Source: Levilactobacillus koreensis JCM 16448
Lineage (GTDB): Bacteria; Bacillota; Bacilli; Lactobacillales; Lactobacillaceae
Direction of reading: 5' to 3'
NCBI RefSeq assembly: GCF_001435525.1
Contig: NZ_AZDP01000033.1
Span: 1-56,702 of the forward strand
DNA: 56,702 nt
Both the position numbers and the translations under genes were made by a program. Below, one piece after another: positions 33,756 to 42,154 of this stretch; position 1 is the stretch's first letter, and every line of letters starts with the position of its first letter. The notes below the pieces were generated by a model. That model was not told where the DNA came from. It searched no databases and was given only the letters and a program-made list of their open reading frames with translations.

Positions 33756-35189
33756 TTATTTTTCAGCCTTTGGCAACCGCAAAGCCAGTAAGAAGCCCGC
33801 TAATGCCAGGATGAACGTGAAGTAAAACCCGTAGTGAGTCCCGTTAACGAACGCACCAGCAGCATGATTCGCGCCATTGGCAATGTACGCTGCTTGGCCA
33901 ATGCCCAGCAGACTCGTCGCAATCGCCGTGGAAATGGCCCCCACGATTTGTTGCAACGTGTTCATGATGGCACTCCCATCGGCAGCGATAGGTCCCGTCA
34001 GCGAGTTCAATCCATGCGTCTGTGATGGTGACATCGCCAGCGGTGCCCCAATCATCAAAATCACGTGGGCCAAAATAATGTACCAGATTGCCGTCGACGT
34101 TGACGTTAAGGCCAACATCAAGGCCCCAACCATCGAAATGATAAACCCAATCCGCGCAGGCTTTTGCGCCCCGACTTGGTCATACAAGCGACCAGCAACC
34201 GCGGAAACCACGGCATTCATCACCCCACCTGGGAACATGATGACCCCGGTCAAAGCAACCGGCACCAGCAGACCCTTTTGGATGTACATTGGTAACAGGT
34301 ACATTGCGGACAAAATAATTCCAAAGTTGATCATGACCAAAACGGCCCCAATCCGGAATCCCGGAATGGCAAAGGCGCGCAGGTTTAAAATTGGCTTTTC
34401 CATCGTCAATTGACGGTGCGTGTACCAAGCCAAGACCAAGATTCCTACGACCAAGGCACCAATCACGATGGCAGAGCCCCAGCCTCGGTCACTAGCCATG
34501 CTAACACCGAGAACTAAGCTCCCAAACCCAATCGTGGAGAGAATAATGGACAAAAAATCGACCTTTGGCCGCGTCACTTCAGCAATGTTCTTTAGTGACG
34601 TAACGGCAAAACCCAAGGCAATGACCAAGAACGGCACGAACAGCCAGAAGATCCACCGCCAGGAAGCAACGCCCAAGACGATTCCGGCTAAGGTTGGCCC
34701 CACGGCTGGCGCGAACATGATGACCAAACCGACCATTCCCATAGCAGCCCCCAACTTGTAAGGGGGGAAGATCTGCATGGCAACCGTGAACATCAGCGGC
34801 AAAATCAACCCGGTCGCGATTCCCTGAATCATTCGACCAAAAAGCAGCACGCCAAATCCCGGTGCGGACGCCGAAATAATGGCCCCGACCGTAAAATCAA
34901 TCAATGCGAACAGGATCACCTGTCGTGTCGTAAACCATTTCGTTAAAATACTTGATAGTGGTAACACAATCCCCACCATTAACATATACCCGGTGACTAA
35001 CCACTGAACCGTGGCCGTTGACACATTTAATTGCGCCATTAATTGGGGTAGCGCAATGTTTAAGGACGTCTCGGAAAACATGCCGACAAAGCCCCCGATT
35101 AGCATCCCCATCATGGCCAGCATGGGATGAGCAACTTCTACCCGCGCTTTTTTCGCCAGTTCAGGTTGGCTACTTTGTACTGAATCCAT
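33756..35189 (-). CDS. DHA2-family MFS multidrug exporter
   Basis: A 477-aa transporter with about 14 hydrophobic segments, again of the EmrB/LmrB type: ETSLNIALPQLMAQL, VQWLVTGYMLMVGIVLP and FGRMIQGIATGLILPLMF in the first half, with the antiporter motif C-like run AAMGMVGLVIMFAPAVGPTL. It probably exports drugs with proton antiport. Similar in design to the 185-1588 gene. The start ATG 35189 follows a weak AAAGTGAG. A one-mismatch cre-like AAGTAAACGTTTTCT lies about 95 bases upstream near 35281. The gene is monocistronic. Confidence 0.93.
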   Translation of the reverse strand: MDSVQSSQPELAKKARVEVAHPMLAMMGMLIGGFVGMFSETSLNIALPQLMAQLNVSTATVQWLVTGYMLMVGIVLPLSSILTKWFTTRQVILFALIDFTVGAIISASAPGFGVLLFGRMIQGIATGLILPLMFTVAMQIFPPYKLGAAMGMVGLVIMFAPAVGPTLAGIVLGVASWRWIFWLFVPFLVIALGFAVTSLKNIAEVTRPKVDFLSIILSTIGFGSLVLGVSMASDRGWGSAIVIGALVVGILVLAWYTHRQLTMEKPILNLRAFAIPGFRIGAVLVMINFGIILSAMYLLPMYIQKGLLVPVALTGVIMFPGGVMNAVVSAVAGRLYDQVGAQKPARIGFIISMVGALMLALTSTSTAIWYIILAHVILMIGAPLAMSPSQTHGLNSLTGPIAADGSAIMNTLQQIVGAISTAIATSLLGIGQAAYIANGANHAAGAFVNGTHYGFYFTFILALAGFLLALRLPKAEK

Positions 35190-35319
35190 TTGTTTTCACA
35201 CTCACTTTCATTTCAAAACACAATGGATTACTCTACCAGAAAAAAATTATTTTCGTAAGTACAAATTTAGAAAAACTTAAAAGTAAACGTTTTCTTGTGA
35301 AATTTCTACCCGAAATGCC

Positions 35320-36837
35320 CTATTTTGCCGACTTAATTGCCGCAATCTGTTCACGAAGTGTCTTTAATCGTTGCGTGTCCAATTCCGGAGCCATCATCGC
35401 TTGATCGTATTCAAACTGTAGCCGTGGCAGGTCAGTTACTGGCGTCCCAGTTGCCGTTTGTTCCGGATCTGCTAATCGGTGCTCAGCGAGTTCCAGCGTC
35501 CGTGTTGCCACGCGTTGTCGGAACGTCTGGTCATGCGCAACAAAAAGCACGGTCCCCGGGTATCCTCGCAGGAAGTCTTCCAACGCCCGCAAAGCCGGCA
35601 GATCCAAGTAGTTCGTTGGTTCATCCAAGATCAACAAATTGCTAGCACTGACCAGAATCGTCAGCAATTGGAGTTTAACCTGCTCGCCACCGCTAAGGCC
35701 GCCCACCAGCCGGTCGTAAAACTTAGCCGTCAAGCCAAACGCGCCCATGATCTGTCGTGTCCGATTTTGGTCCAACGCCGTTGCGGTCCGGATGACCTGC
35801 CACACAGTCTTATCCAGTGGCAACTCCGTCATATCCTGATGGAAGTAGCCGACCCGCGCACTCGGCGCCAACCGTGTCTGGGGCGCATGGGCCAAAATGG
35901 CGTCGATCAAGGTCGATTTACCACTCCCATTTGACCCCGCCAAGGCGACTCGCTCACCAGGCTTGAGCCGCAACTTAACGTGGTGCAACAAGTCATGCTT
36001 GCCACGAGTCAGATGCAGGTCATCCACCGTGACTAAATATTTCCCAATCACCGGCGGTAAGTCTGTCGCCACCAGCTTCAATGCCGCCGTTTCGTGGGGT
36101 TTGACCGTCGTTGTCTGTCTATCGGCGCGCTCTTGTAGCGCCCGGGCGCCCCGTTCCATCTTACCCGCATTTTGTTCTCGTGCAGATTTACTATTGGCGC
36201 GCTCCATGGCACTCATGCGCTTACTGCCCTTACGAACGCGAGCGGCCTTTTCATGACGTGCCTGTACCGCTTGCTGCAACTCGCGTCGTTCTCGCTGCTC
36301 ACGTTGATACTGCGCCAACGTATTCTGCCGGCACTGCTCGCGATAGGTTTCAAAGTTCGCAAAGCTTCCGTTGTACTGGGTGTAGGTGCTCTCTTCAAGC
36401 GACCAGATTTGTGTGGCAACGTTGGTTAATAGATCCCGGTCATGCGAGATCACGATCAATAATCCGTTAAAATGATCCAGTTGGTCCGTTAGCCAACGTT
36501 GGTGGTCGTCATCCAGGTTAGCTGACGGTTCGTCTAAAATTAAAATTTCTGGTCGTTGGGCCAACGCCGCGCGAATCCGGTCCAACATACTCTGACCGCC
36601 AGAACGCCCGGCCGTTGGCGCAATCTGTGGTACCAAAGTCACTGGCGCCGTTACGTTGCGTTGTCCTTCAAAATCCGTATCTTGGCCGCTAATAATTCGC
36701 GCTAAGGTCGTTTTCCCAGTTCCATTAGCGCCAACGATGCCGACCCGGTCACCCGCTTGAGCCGTTAAGTGATCAACGGTAAATAATGTCACTCCCGCGA
36801 CCATTTTTGTTAAATTTGTTAATGTTAGTTGTGTCAA
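35320..36837 (-). CDS. ABC-F family ATPase, probable ribosome protection protein
   Basis: A 505-aa ABC-F protein with two ATPase domains and no membrane segment. Domain 1 has GANGTGKTT near residue 36 and ILDEPSANLDD near 101; its signature region, between about 66 and 90, is short (GRSGGQSM). A long charged linker (about 165-250, QREQRERRELQQAVQARHEK) is the P-site tRNA interaction motif. Domain 2 has GSNGSGKST, LVGGLSGGEQVKLQL and LILDEPTNYLD. The shape resembles Lsa/Vga/Msr antibiotic-resistance ABC-Fs that dislodge ribosome-targeting drugs. The TTG start lies 8 bases after AAGGGGG. A 240-nt leader with a tiny uORF and a terminator precedes it. Confidence 0.9.
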   Translation of the reverse strand: MTQLTLTNLTKMVAGVTLFTVDHLTAQAGDRVGIVGANGTGKTTLARIISGQDTDFEGQRNVTAPVTLVPQIAPTAGRSGGQSMLDRIRAALAQRPEILILDEPSANLDDDHQRWLTDQLDHFNGLLIVISHDRDLLTNVATQIWSLEESTYTQYNGSFANFETYREQCRQNTLAQYQREQRERRELQQAVQARHEKAARVRKGSKRMSAMERANSKSAREQNAGKMERGARALQERADRQTTTVKPHETAALKLVATDLPPVIGKYLVTVDDLHLTRGKHDLLHHVKLRLKPGERVALAGSNGSGKSTLIDAILAHAPQTRLAPSARVGYFHQDMTELPLDKTVWQVIRTATALDQNRTRQIMGAFGLTAKFYDRLVGGLSGGEQVKLQLLTILVSASNLLILDEPTNYLDLPALRALEDFLRGYPGTVLFVAHDQTFRQRVATRTLELAEHRLADPEQTATGTPVTDLPRLQFEYDQAMMAPELDTQRLKTLREQIAAIKSAK

Positions 36838-36894
36838 AAAATCGTCCCCCTTTTGTAAGCAGGGATTGTGGGTCTAACCGACCATTTTTCGCAT

Positions 36895-36934
36895 AAAAAA
36901 AGTGACCGCATTCCGTTCGGAAATGGCGCCCACT
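36895..36934 (-). terminator. Leader terminator (attenuator) of the ABC-F gene
   Basis: On the minus strand AGTGGGCGCCATTTCCG and CGGAATGCGGTCACT pair at about 14 positions around AA and are followed by seven T, 58 bases before the start codon. Confidence 0.78.
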
Positions 36935-37034
36935 GGTTGTTTTGGCAACTCAGTCGGCGTAACCCATCAATCCCAATTGCAGGCCCACTCCACCCCTTAA
37001 CGGTGATGAAGCTGACTAACATTTGTGGATTGAA

Positions 37035-37046
37035 TTAGTTACGCAT
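37035..37046 (-). CDS. Possible three-residue leader peptide (MRN) of the ABC-F gene
   Basis: On the minus strand ATG-CGT-AAC-TAA begins about 30 bases after the predicted transcription start, with GAGG 10 bases upstream. Very short upstream reading frames of this kind precede attenuators of several ABC-F resistance genes, where a drug-stalled ribosome changes leader folding. The ORF is too short to be proven by sequence alone. Confidence 0.45.
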   Translation of the reverse strand: MRN

Positions 37047-37081
37047 CGGCTGAATACCTCGTTCTTTCTTAAAGTAGCTAC

Positions 37082-37110
37082 AGAATAGCATATCGTTTAA
37101 AAATTGACAA
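37082..37110 (-). promoter_or_regulatory. Promoter of the ABC-F gene
   Basis: On the minus strand TTGTCA (37110-37105) and TATTCT (37087-37082) are 17 bp apart, giving a transcript that starts near 37075 and a leader of about 240 nt. Confidence 0.7.
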
Positions 37111-37216
37111 GTCGCATCATCTGCTGGTACCGGGCCATCTTAAAATCTTAAGAGCATTCCTACCAAAATCCGTGTACACTAGGACTAACGAATTTGGCAA
37201 AAACGGAGGGAAAAAT

Positions 37217-37687
37217 ATGCAACCTTTACGACTATTATTCATCTCGATTGAGGGCAATACCCGGAGCTTCGTTGAACATCTGACCGCCTACGCTGCCAAG
37301 CAACACGCCACCGACGCGACTCTTCCAGAGATCGCCTCTAAGGAAATCAGTGAAGCCAGCGACTTTACTGATGAAACGCAACCCTACTTTTGCTTTGTGC
37401 CAACTTATCTCAATGGGGGCAACGGCATCGACAACGGGGTAAAGGAACTGATGACCAACGTCATGGACGAATACATTGCTTACGATAACAACGCCCGGCA
37501 GTTAATCGGGGTTGTCGGGAGTGGTAACCGTAATTTCAATGAACAATACTGTCTAACCGCCAAACGCTACGCACAGAAGTTCAATGCACCATTCATTGCC
37601 AATTACGAATTACGGGGCGTTCCCCGCGATGAAACCCGGGTCTACGATGCCTTGGTCGCGCGTGCTAAGGAAGTGGTCAACGGATGA
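37217..37687 (+). CDS. nrdI: NrdI-like flavodoxin
   Basis: A 156-aa flavoprotein of the NrdI family. The FMN phosphate loop reads FISIEGNTRSFVEHL at residues 8-22, and the second conserved segment is IGVVGSGNRNFNEQYCLTAK near 98-117. NrdI supplies superoxide or peroxide to assemble the Mn cofactor of the class Ib ribonucleotide reductase NrdF. Here, no nrdE, nrdF or nrdH is adjacent; instead the stop overlaps the start of a nitroreductase by 4 bases. An orphan NrdI paired with a flavin reductase-like protein may have a different redox role. ATG 37217 lies 6 bases after GGAGGG; the longer reading starts upstream of it. Confidence 0.88.
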   Translation: MQPLRLLFISIEGNTRSFVEHLTAYAAKQHATDATLPEIASKEISEASDFTDETQPYFCFVPTYLNGGNGIDNGVKELMTNVMDEYIAYDNNARQLIGVVGSGNRNFNEQYCLTAKRYAQKFNAPFIANYELRGVPRDETRVYDALVARAKEVVNG

Positions 37688-38430
37688 ATCCAACATTAAC
37701 CACCCTCATGGCACACCGTAGCATTCGTCAGTTTACCAACCAACCGCTGACAGCAGCGGAGGTCGATGCGCTGGTCACTGCCGCTCAACACGCGCCCACC
37801 AGTACCTTTTCTCAACAGTACAGCATTATCAGCGTGACTGATCCCGCAAAGTTGGCTGTCTTGAGTGACATTACCGGCCATCACTGGTTGGAACGGGCTG
37901 GACACTACTTTATCATGGTTGCTGATCAATATCGTAATCAACAGCTAACCCCTACGACTACCACAACCACAGCCAATCTGCACAGTCTTGATAAACTGTT
38001 AGCCGGTATTTTCGACGCGACCATTGCCACGGAAGCCATCGTCACTGCCGGCGAGAGCATGGGCCTCGGGAGCACCATCATGGGGAGCATCCTCAACGAT
38101 GCCCAGCGGGTAGTTGACCTATTGGACTTGCCGCCGCTGACCTTTCCCATCCTAGGTCTCGCCATCGGCCACCCCGCCGAACAGCCAGAGCAAAAGCCTC
38201 GGTTGCCGCAACCGCTCATGCACTTCACGAACGGTTACCAGCGATTGACCGCCGATGACCCGTCATTAGCGGCATACGACCGCCTCATCACGGACTACTA
38301 TCATGCACGCGGCAGCCATCAACGCGATGAAACCTTTACGCACCATATCATCAGTGAGCTGAGCCGCGACCCGCACCAACGAGCCAGCATTTTAACCACT
38401 TTAAAGCACCAAGGATTTCTGGATGATTAG
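37684..38430 (+). CDS. NfsA-type nitroreductase/flavin reductase
   Basis: A 248-aa FMN-dependent oxidoreductase of the nitroreductase superfamily, NfsA-like subgroup: LMAHRSIRQFTNQPLT at residues 8-23 (FMN phosphate contact through RSIR), AAQHAPTSTFSQQYSII, and ESMGLGSTIMGSILND near 133-148 for flavin binding, with the C-terminal extension typical of NADPH-dependent members. It reduces nitro compounds, quinones or free flavin with NAD(P)H. It is translationally coupled to the nrdI-like gene (ATGA overlap), so it may be the electron donor for that flavodoxin. The stop lies 12 bases from the converging ATPase gene with no visible terminator. Confidence 0.92.
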   Translation: MNPTLTTLMAHRSIRQFTNQPLTAAEVDALVTAAQHAPTSTFSQQYSIISVTDPAKLAVLSDITGHHWLERAGHYFIMVADQYRNQQLTPTTTTTTANLHSLDKLLAGIFDATIATEAIVTAGESMGLGSTIMGSILNDAQRVVDLLDLPPLTFPILGLAIGHPAEQPEQKPRLPQPLMHFTNGYQRLTADDPSLAAYDRLITDYYHARGSHQRDETFTHHIISELSRDPHQRASILTTLKHQGFLDD

Positions 38431-38441
38431 TTAGGCGCGCG

Positions 38442-39635
38442 TTAACCCCAAAATGGGTTGACCGTCGCCTTTTTATTTTGCAACAAGTGGGGGTCAAGCG
38501 CCACTTGCAACCCAGCGACATCCACCGGTCGAGTTAGCGGCATCTCCGTAACCGTTGTTAATGGGAGCAACTGGCTCTCACCACGATAGTTTTTTTCGGC
38601 CAAGTAAATCTGATCTGGACTCAACGTTTCTTCAATCAGCAACGGCTGGTTGGTCACTAAAATCAATTGGCTACGATTGGCCCCCGAATTCAATAACTCT
38701 AGCAAGGCTTCGACCACGATTGGCTGCACGGCAAGCGCAAATTCATCGGCTAAGACGGTCTGTGGATACGGTGCGTGTTGCGCCGCAATCATGGTCAGGC
38801 CTAGCGTCACCAGCTCCTGAATGCCTAACGAAGCCTGCTGGAGGGGTAGCTCGTCCGTGCCGATGACTTCCCCCTCCTCATTGTATTTTTCATAGATAAG
38901 ATATAAATCAGGTCGGGTAAAAGCCGAACCATCCAGAAACTGCACCGCCACTTGATGTTGCGCGATTCCCGCGACCTCGCTATCTACCGCTTGCAGATAT
39001 TGCATCAGCTGGCTCGTGACCCAGTCGTCCACGACCAAGCTGGAATTAGGCCGTTTTTCCAGTACCAGCAAATCTTCATTAAACCAGCGAAAGGCGGCAA
39101 TCGCTGGCCCATAATTCCAATTCTGCAATGTGTATAACAAAAGCATGTTTGGCCGGGTACTGGCCACTGCGACTGCCTGATCAGCCGGAAACTGAGTAAC
39201 TTCGCCATTCTCACGAACAAAGAGCACCTCATAGCCTTCGCCAGTCGACTGGGCAAGCGATTCGTTGATCACGTGAGTCGCGTCATAACTGAGCACGTAA
39301 CGGTAACGGCGATCGCCACGGGTAAAGTTGACAACGAAATCGGTCTGCCCCGTTTTGGACCCGTCGTCGAAACGAAATGGATCGAAGGACAGCTCATCGG
39401 CAATCTGTTCGGTCGGTGTCACCACTAGCCGTTGAAGGACCGCCAACCCAGCTAGGAGTGTACTCTTCCCAGCACCGGCCGCACCAAAAATGGCCGTACA
39501 CTTCAACAGGCTTAATTGATCATCTACGGTGAGTGTCTTTTGCGGCCGCTGTAACGTCCCACCCGTCGCTACCAACGAAAGCGTCGCGGAGTCCTTGAAC
39601 GAACGAAAATTAGTCAACGTGAAATCAATTAGCAT
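38442..39635 (-). CDS. AAA15/RloA-like ATPase with altered signature residues
   Basis: A 397-aa stand-alone ATPase of the AAA_21 / AbiL-RloA type. It opens with MLIDFTLTNFRSFKD and Walker A GAAGAGKST near residues 50-58, then a long insert and a distal half with SLGIQELVTLG, QTVLADEFALAVQP and QLILVTNQPLLIEETLSPDQ. In most relatives the last three read S-SGT, DE-ESLHP and THD, so the conserved His in each of the second and third blocks is replaced (Gln and Asn). Walker B DE is kept. Relatives serve in abortive infection or anti-phage systems with partner nucleases; none is adjacent here. ATG 39635 follows GGGAGG. Confidence 0.82.
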   Translation of the reverse strand: MLIDFTLTNFRSFKDSATLSLVATGGTLQRPQKTLTVDDQLSLLKCTAIFGAAGAGKSTLLAGLAVLQRLVVTPTEQIADELSFDPFRFDDGSKTGQTDFVVNFTRGDRRYRYVLSYDATHVINESLAQSTGEGYEVLFVRENGEVTQFPADQAVAVASTRPNMLLLYTLQNWNYGPAIAAFRWFNEDLLVLEKRPNSSLVVDDWVTSQLMQYLQAVDSEVAGIAQHQVAVQFLDGSAFTRPDLYLIYEKYNEEGEVIGTDELPLQQASLGIQELVTLGLTMIAAQHAPYPQTVLADEFALAVQPIVVEALLELLNSGANRSQLILVTNQPLLIEETLSPDQIYLAEKNYRGESQLLPLTTVTEMPLTRPVDVAGLQVALDPHLLQNKKATVNPFWG

Positions 39636-39798
39636 GATGAAAACCTCCCTTATGTACTTTTGAATGTTACGCCAGTTGTGCCGATTCACAACTACTTACA
39701 TTCGATTCAGGGAAATCAGCTATAACTGTCTTAATAATCCTTCCGTATTTGACTTGGCGACGATTAAGCCACCCCTTTACGCGAATCACTTGGGTCCT

Positions 39799-39829
39799 AA
39801 AAAAGGCCGCCCTCACTAGAAGACGACCC
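39799..39829 (-). terminator. Terminator of the DHA1 transporter
   Basis: Minus-strand GGTCGTC and GGCGGCC, paired with two G-U pairs around a 10-nt loop, are followed by six T. It lies just after the stop at 39837. Confidence 0.75.
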
Positions 39830-39836
39830 CTACTTA

Positions 39837-41003
39837 TCATTTATTTGATTTAGCCAGATTCAATCGGTTTCGCACCATCACTGCCGCCAGGGCTAGCAAC
39901 ATAAATGCCGTGACTGACCAGAATAGCGACTGGTAATTACCATATTCAATAATCAATCCACCATACAGTGGCCCAACCGCTCGGCCAAAGGAAATTGCCA
40001 TGTTATAGATTCCTTGGAATTTCCCCTTATCATTGTCGCCCGCCAGCGAGTCGATCCAAGCCGGAATGCCCGGAAAACCGGTCATTTCACCAACCGTTAG
40101 GATAATCATCGTAATGACAAACATCGCGTAGCTCTTAGCAAACACCAATAGCAAAAACGACAGAATAAAAATCAACGACCCCACCGCAATCTGTGAACTC
40201 ATCTTAAAGTAAGTCCCGATGCGGTTAGCCAGCGGTTGGCCGAACACGATCAATAACCCGTTCAGCGTCCAGAGGAGACTGTAGTGTTCAAACGAAATCC
40301 CCAGATTGGTCATGTGGACCGAGATCACGCTTTCCCACAGCGAATAACTGAGGTACATGCAGAATACCAGTAGCGCAATCAACCAGATCAAGTTTAATTG
40401 GGCTGGCTTGGCCGGTCCCTTTTCGCGGTGCTTGGTCTCCTGTACAATGTCCATTCGGAAGTCGGCGATGAAAATAATCAGCAAAGCCGCGTAGCAAATG
40501 CTAGCCGCGATAAAAACCAGTTGAACACCGTGGTCCATCAGATAGCCGACCATCAACGTTCCCATGACGACCCCTAAATTCATCCCAATGTAGAGCCAGT
40601 TGAACACCCGGCGACTGCTGATCTGGGTCACATTCGCCGCAAATGAATTCACCACGGTCATGACGATGCCGTCGCCCAAGCCAATGAAGAGCAACATAAT
40701 CCCAAATATCGGCCAACCATGAAAGAAAATCAGCAGGAGCATCGGAATAAAGGAACACAACGTTCCCACGACCCCCGACATGAATGGCGACCATTTATCA
40801 AACAACAGGCCGCCCAACCAATTTCCAAGGATCATACAGAGCGACATCCCCAACAGGGCCACCCCAGCTAATGCCAACGTTTGATGAAGCTGATTATGCA
40901 TATAAACAGTCGTTAACGGCCACATACACGCGGCAGCGGCGTTAAGTAACAACGTCGCCGAGAGAATCCCCGCTAAACTGACTTCCTTTCTGGTTTTCCT
41001 CAT
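39837..41003 (-). CDS. DHA1-type MFS transporter (LmrP-like)
   Basis: A 388-aa protein with about twelve hydrophobic segments. The loop between helices 2 and 3 carries LGGLLFDKWSPF, a form of the MFS motif A with D and K kept, and the protein has a mid-loop rich in Lys/Glu (VQETKHREKGPAKPAQ). The shape resembles LmrP/MdtG-group drug efflux proteins. The substrate is unknown. The start ATG 41003 lies 8 bases after GAGGG. It is monocistronic, divergent from the HMA-Dps operon with a 240-base gap that contains the latter's FNR-type operator. Confidence 0.9.
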   Translation of the reverse strand: MRKTRKEVSLAGILSATLLLNAAAACMWPLTTVYMHNQLHQTLALAGVALLGMSLCMILGNWLGGLLFDKWSPFMSGVVGTLCSFIPMLLLIFFHGWPIFGIMLLFIGLGDGIVMTVVNSFAANVTQISSRRVFNWLYIGMNLGVVMGTLMVGYLMDHGVQLVFIAASICYAALLIIFIADFRMDIVQETKHREKGPAKPAQLNLIWLIALLVFCMYLSYSLWESVISVHMTNLGISFEHYSLLWTLNGLLIVFGQPLANRIGTYFKMSSQIAVGSLIFILSFLLLVFAKSYAMFVITMIILTVGEMTGFPGIPAWIDSLAGDNDKGKFQGIYNMAISFGRAVGPLYGGLIIEYGNYQSLFWSVTAFMLLALAAVMVRNRLNLAKSNK

Positions 41004-41154
41004 TTAATGTCCCTCACTTTTTCTAGATTCCACCCCTCATTGTCGCATATTCTAGAAAAATCCGAAATGGTTAAGTGACTAAAAAGGCCGTTAACTCGGC
41101 ATTTATGGGCAACTTCTCATAAATATTTCGATAAAAAGTAAAAAAGTTTGTCCG

Positions 41155-41198
41155 ACTTGATTTGAGTCAAGTTCTTTTCGACTGGTACCCCGTATACT
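41155..41198 (+). promoter_or_regulatory. FNR/Flp-type operator and promoter of the HMA-Dps operon
   Basis: ACTTGA-TTTGAG-TCAAGT (41155-41172) contains TTGAT-TTGA-GTCAA, one base from the FNR-family box TTGAT-N4-ATCAA. The -10 TATACT (41193-41198) starts 29.5 bp from the centre, with no recognisable -35; this places the box near -41.5, the class II activator position. Confidence 0.75.
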
Positions 41199-41244
41199 AG
41201 GTCTTGTAATCAAGACAAACGAAAAACCTGAGGAGGTTTTAATT

Positions 41245-41472
41245 ATGAGTAAAGTAACCATGAAGTTAGACGATCTGACCTGCCCATCTTGCATGACTAA
41301 GATTGAGGGAGCCCTCAGTAAAAAAGACGGCGTTAAGGATGTTAAGGTTCTGTTCAACGCCAGCAAAATCAAAGCCGAATTCGATGACGCCACCGTCACC
41401 GCTGAAAGCTTAGCCGACACGGTCACTGACCTCGGCTACACCGTTAAGAGTTCTAAAGTCAAAGCCCTCTAA
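41245..41472 (+). CDS. HMA-domain metallochaperone (CopZ-like)
   Basis: A 75-aa single heavy-metal-associated domain. The metal motif is LTCPSCMTKIEGAL (CxxC at Cys15 and Cys18 by count), followed by GVKDVKVLFNASKIKAEFDD and LGYTVKSS, the ferredoxin-like fold order. Such proteins carry Cu(I), or in some cases another thiophilic metal, to P1B ATPases. It is followed 31 bases later by the dps gene on the same transcript. Because the distant P1B ATPase at 49948 has no N-terminal HMA domain but shares the same operator type, this could be its delivery partner. Start at 41245 with GAGGAGG. Confidence 0.92.
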   Translation: MSKVTMKLDDLTCPSCMTKIEGALSKKDGVKDVKVLFNASKIKAEFDDATVTAESLADTVTDLGYTVKSSKVKAL

Positions 41473-41503
41473 ACCATTTAAAATCTGAAAGGAAGTTCAT
41501 CCA

Positions 41504-42067
41504 ATGACTACAACTACCGCTACTATCGAAGACCGTTACGCTGCTGAACAAGCCCAAACTGAACACGACCACCACGTGCCAACGGCCGGTGCCATGACCA
41601 ACCACATTCTGGCTAACCTACACATCTCCATCGTGAAGTTCCACCAGGTTCGCTGGTCCGTCAAAGGCCCATTAGCCTTGAGCGTCCGTAGCCTACTCAG
41701 CGACTACATCGCTACCTACCGCGATCAATTCGACGCCTTAGGTGAACTCCTCTTGGACGAGGGCGAAACGGTCTCCACGACCACCAAGGAATTTCACGAC
41801 TACAACATGCTTCAAGAAGGCGGCGACAAGAAGTACCTCAGCGCTGAAGACCAAGTTAGTGAGTTGGTCCGCGACGCAGATACTCACAACCTCTTTATCG
41901 ACCGGGCCATCAAGCTCGCCGAAAAGGAAGAACGCCCAGCCTTAGCTAGTTTCTTGGTTAGCCTACGGGGGACGAACAACCACATCATCCGTGAACTCCA
42001 AGCCGTTCTGGGTAACGATGCCCGCGACGGTCTGGACGAAGAAGACGATGACGATGATGAAGACTAA
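41504..42067 (+). CDS. dps: Dps-family ferritin-like protein
   Basis: A 187-aa Dps/ferritin-like protein. A flexible His/Asp start (TEHDHHVP) is followed by a four-helix ferritin domain (about residues 30-165) with ILANLHISIVKFHQVRWSVKG, the first-helix block that includes the intersubunit ferroxidase His, and DQFDALGELLLDEG, the acidic part of the site, then an Asp/Glu-rich tail. It differs from standard Dps: the usual second His (the H in G-F-LH) is replaced in GPLALSVRSLL. Dps proteins store iron and shield DNA from peroxide. It is co-transcribed with the HMA protein under an FNR-type operator and ends at a strong terminator. Confidence 0.9.
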   Translation: MTTTTATIEDRYAAEQAQTEHDHHVPTAGAMTNHILANLHISIVKFHQVRWSVKGPLALSVRSLLSDYIATYRDQFDALGELLLDEGETVSTTTKEFHDYNMLQEGGDKKYLSAEDQVSELVRDADTHNLFIDRAIKLAEKEERPALASFLVSLRGTNNHIIRELQAVLGNDARDGLDEEDDDDDED

Positions 42068-42080
42068 TCTTTAACTTTGA

Positions 42081-42124
42081 GGGAACGTCAGCGCACTGCG
42101 AGGTGCTGGCGTTCCCTTTTTTTA
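42081..42124 (+). terminator. Terminator of the HMA-Dps operon
   Basis: GGGAACGTCAGCGC and GCTGGCGTTCCC pair (one G-U) around a 10-nt loop and are followed by seven T. Confidence 0.95.
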
Positions 42125-42154
42125 TCCCTTATACTAGGTTTAGGGGTGATTTCA

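Noticed and set aside
36838-37050. T-box riboswitch before the ABC-F gene
   Set aside because: The leader has a terminator but lacks the conserved T-box bulge sequence (TGGNACCGCG) and a specifier-loop pattern, and the downstream gene is not an amino-acid gene.
37172-37216. Fifteen extra residues before NrdI
   Set aside because: The extension includes the ribosome site of the proper ATG and is not part of the NrdI fold.
42077-42154. Upstream in-frame extension of the 59-aa membrane protein
   Set aside because: The added codons run through the stem of the Dps terminator and lack a ribosome site.
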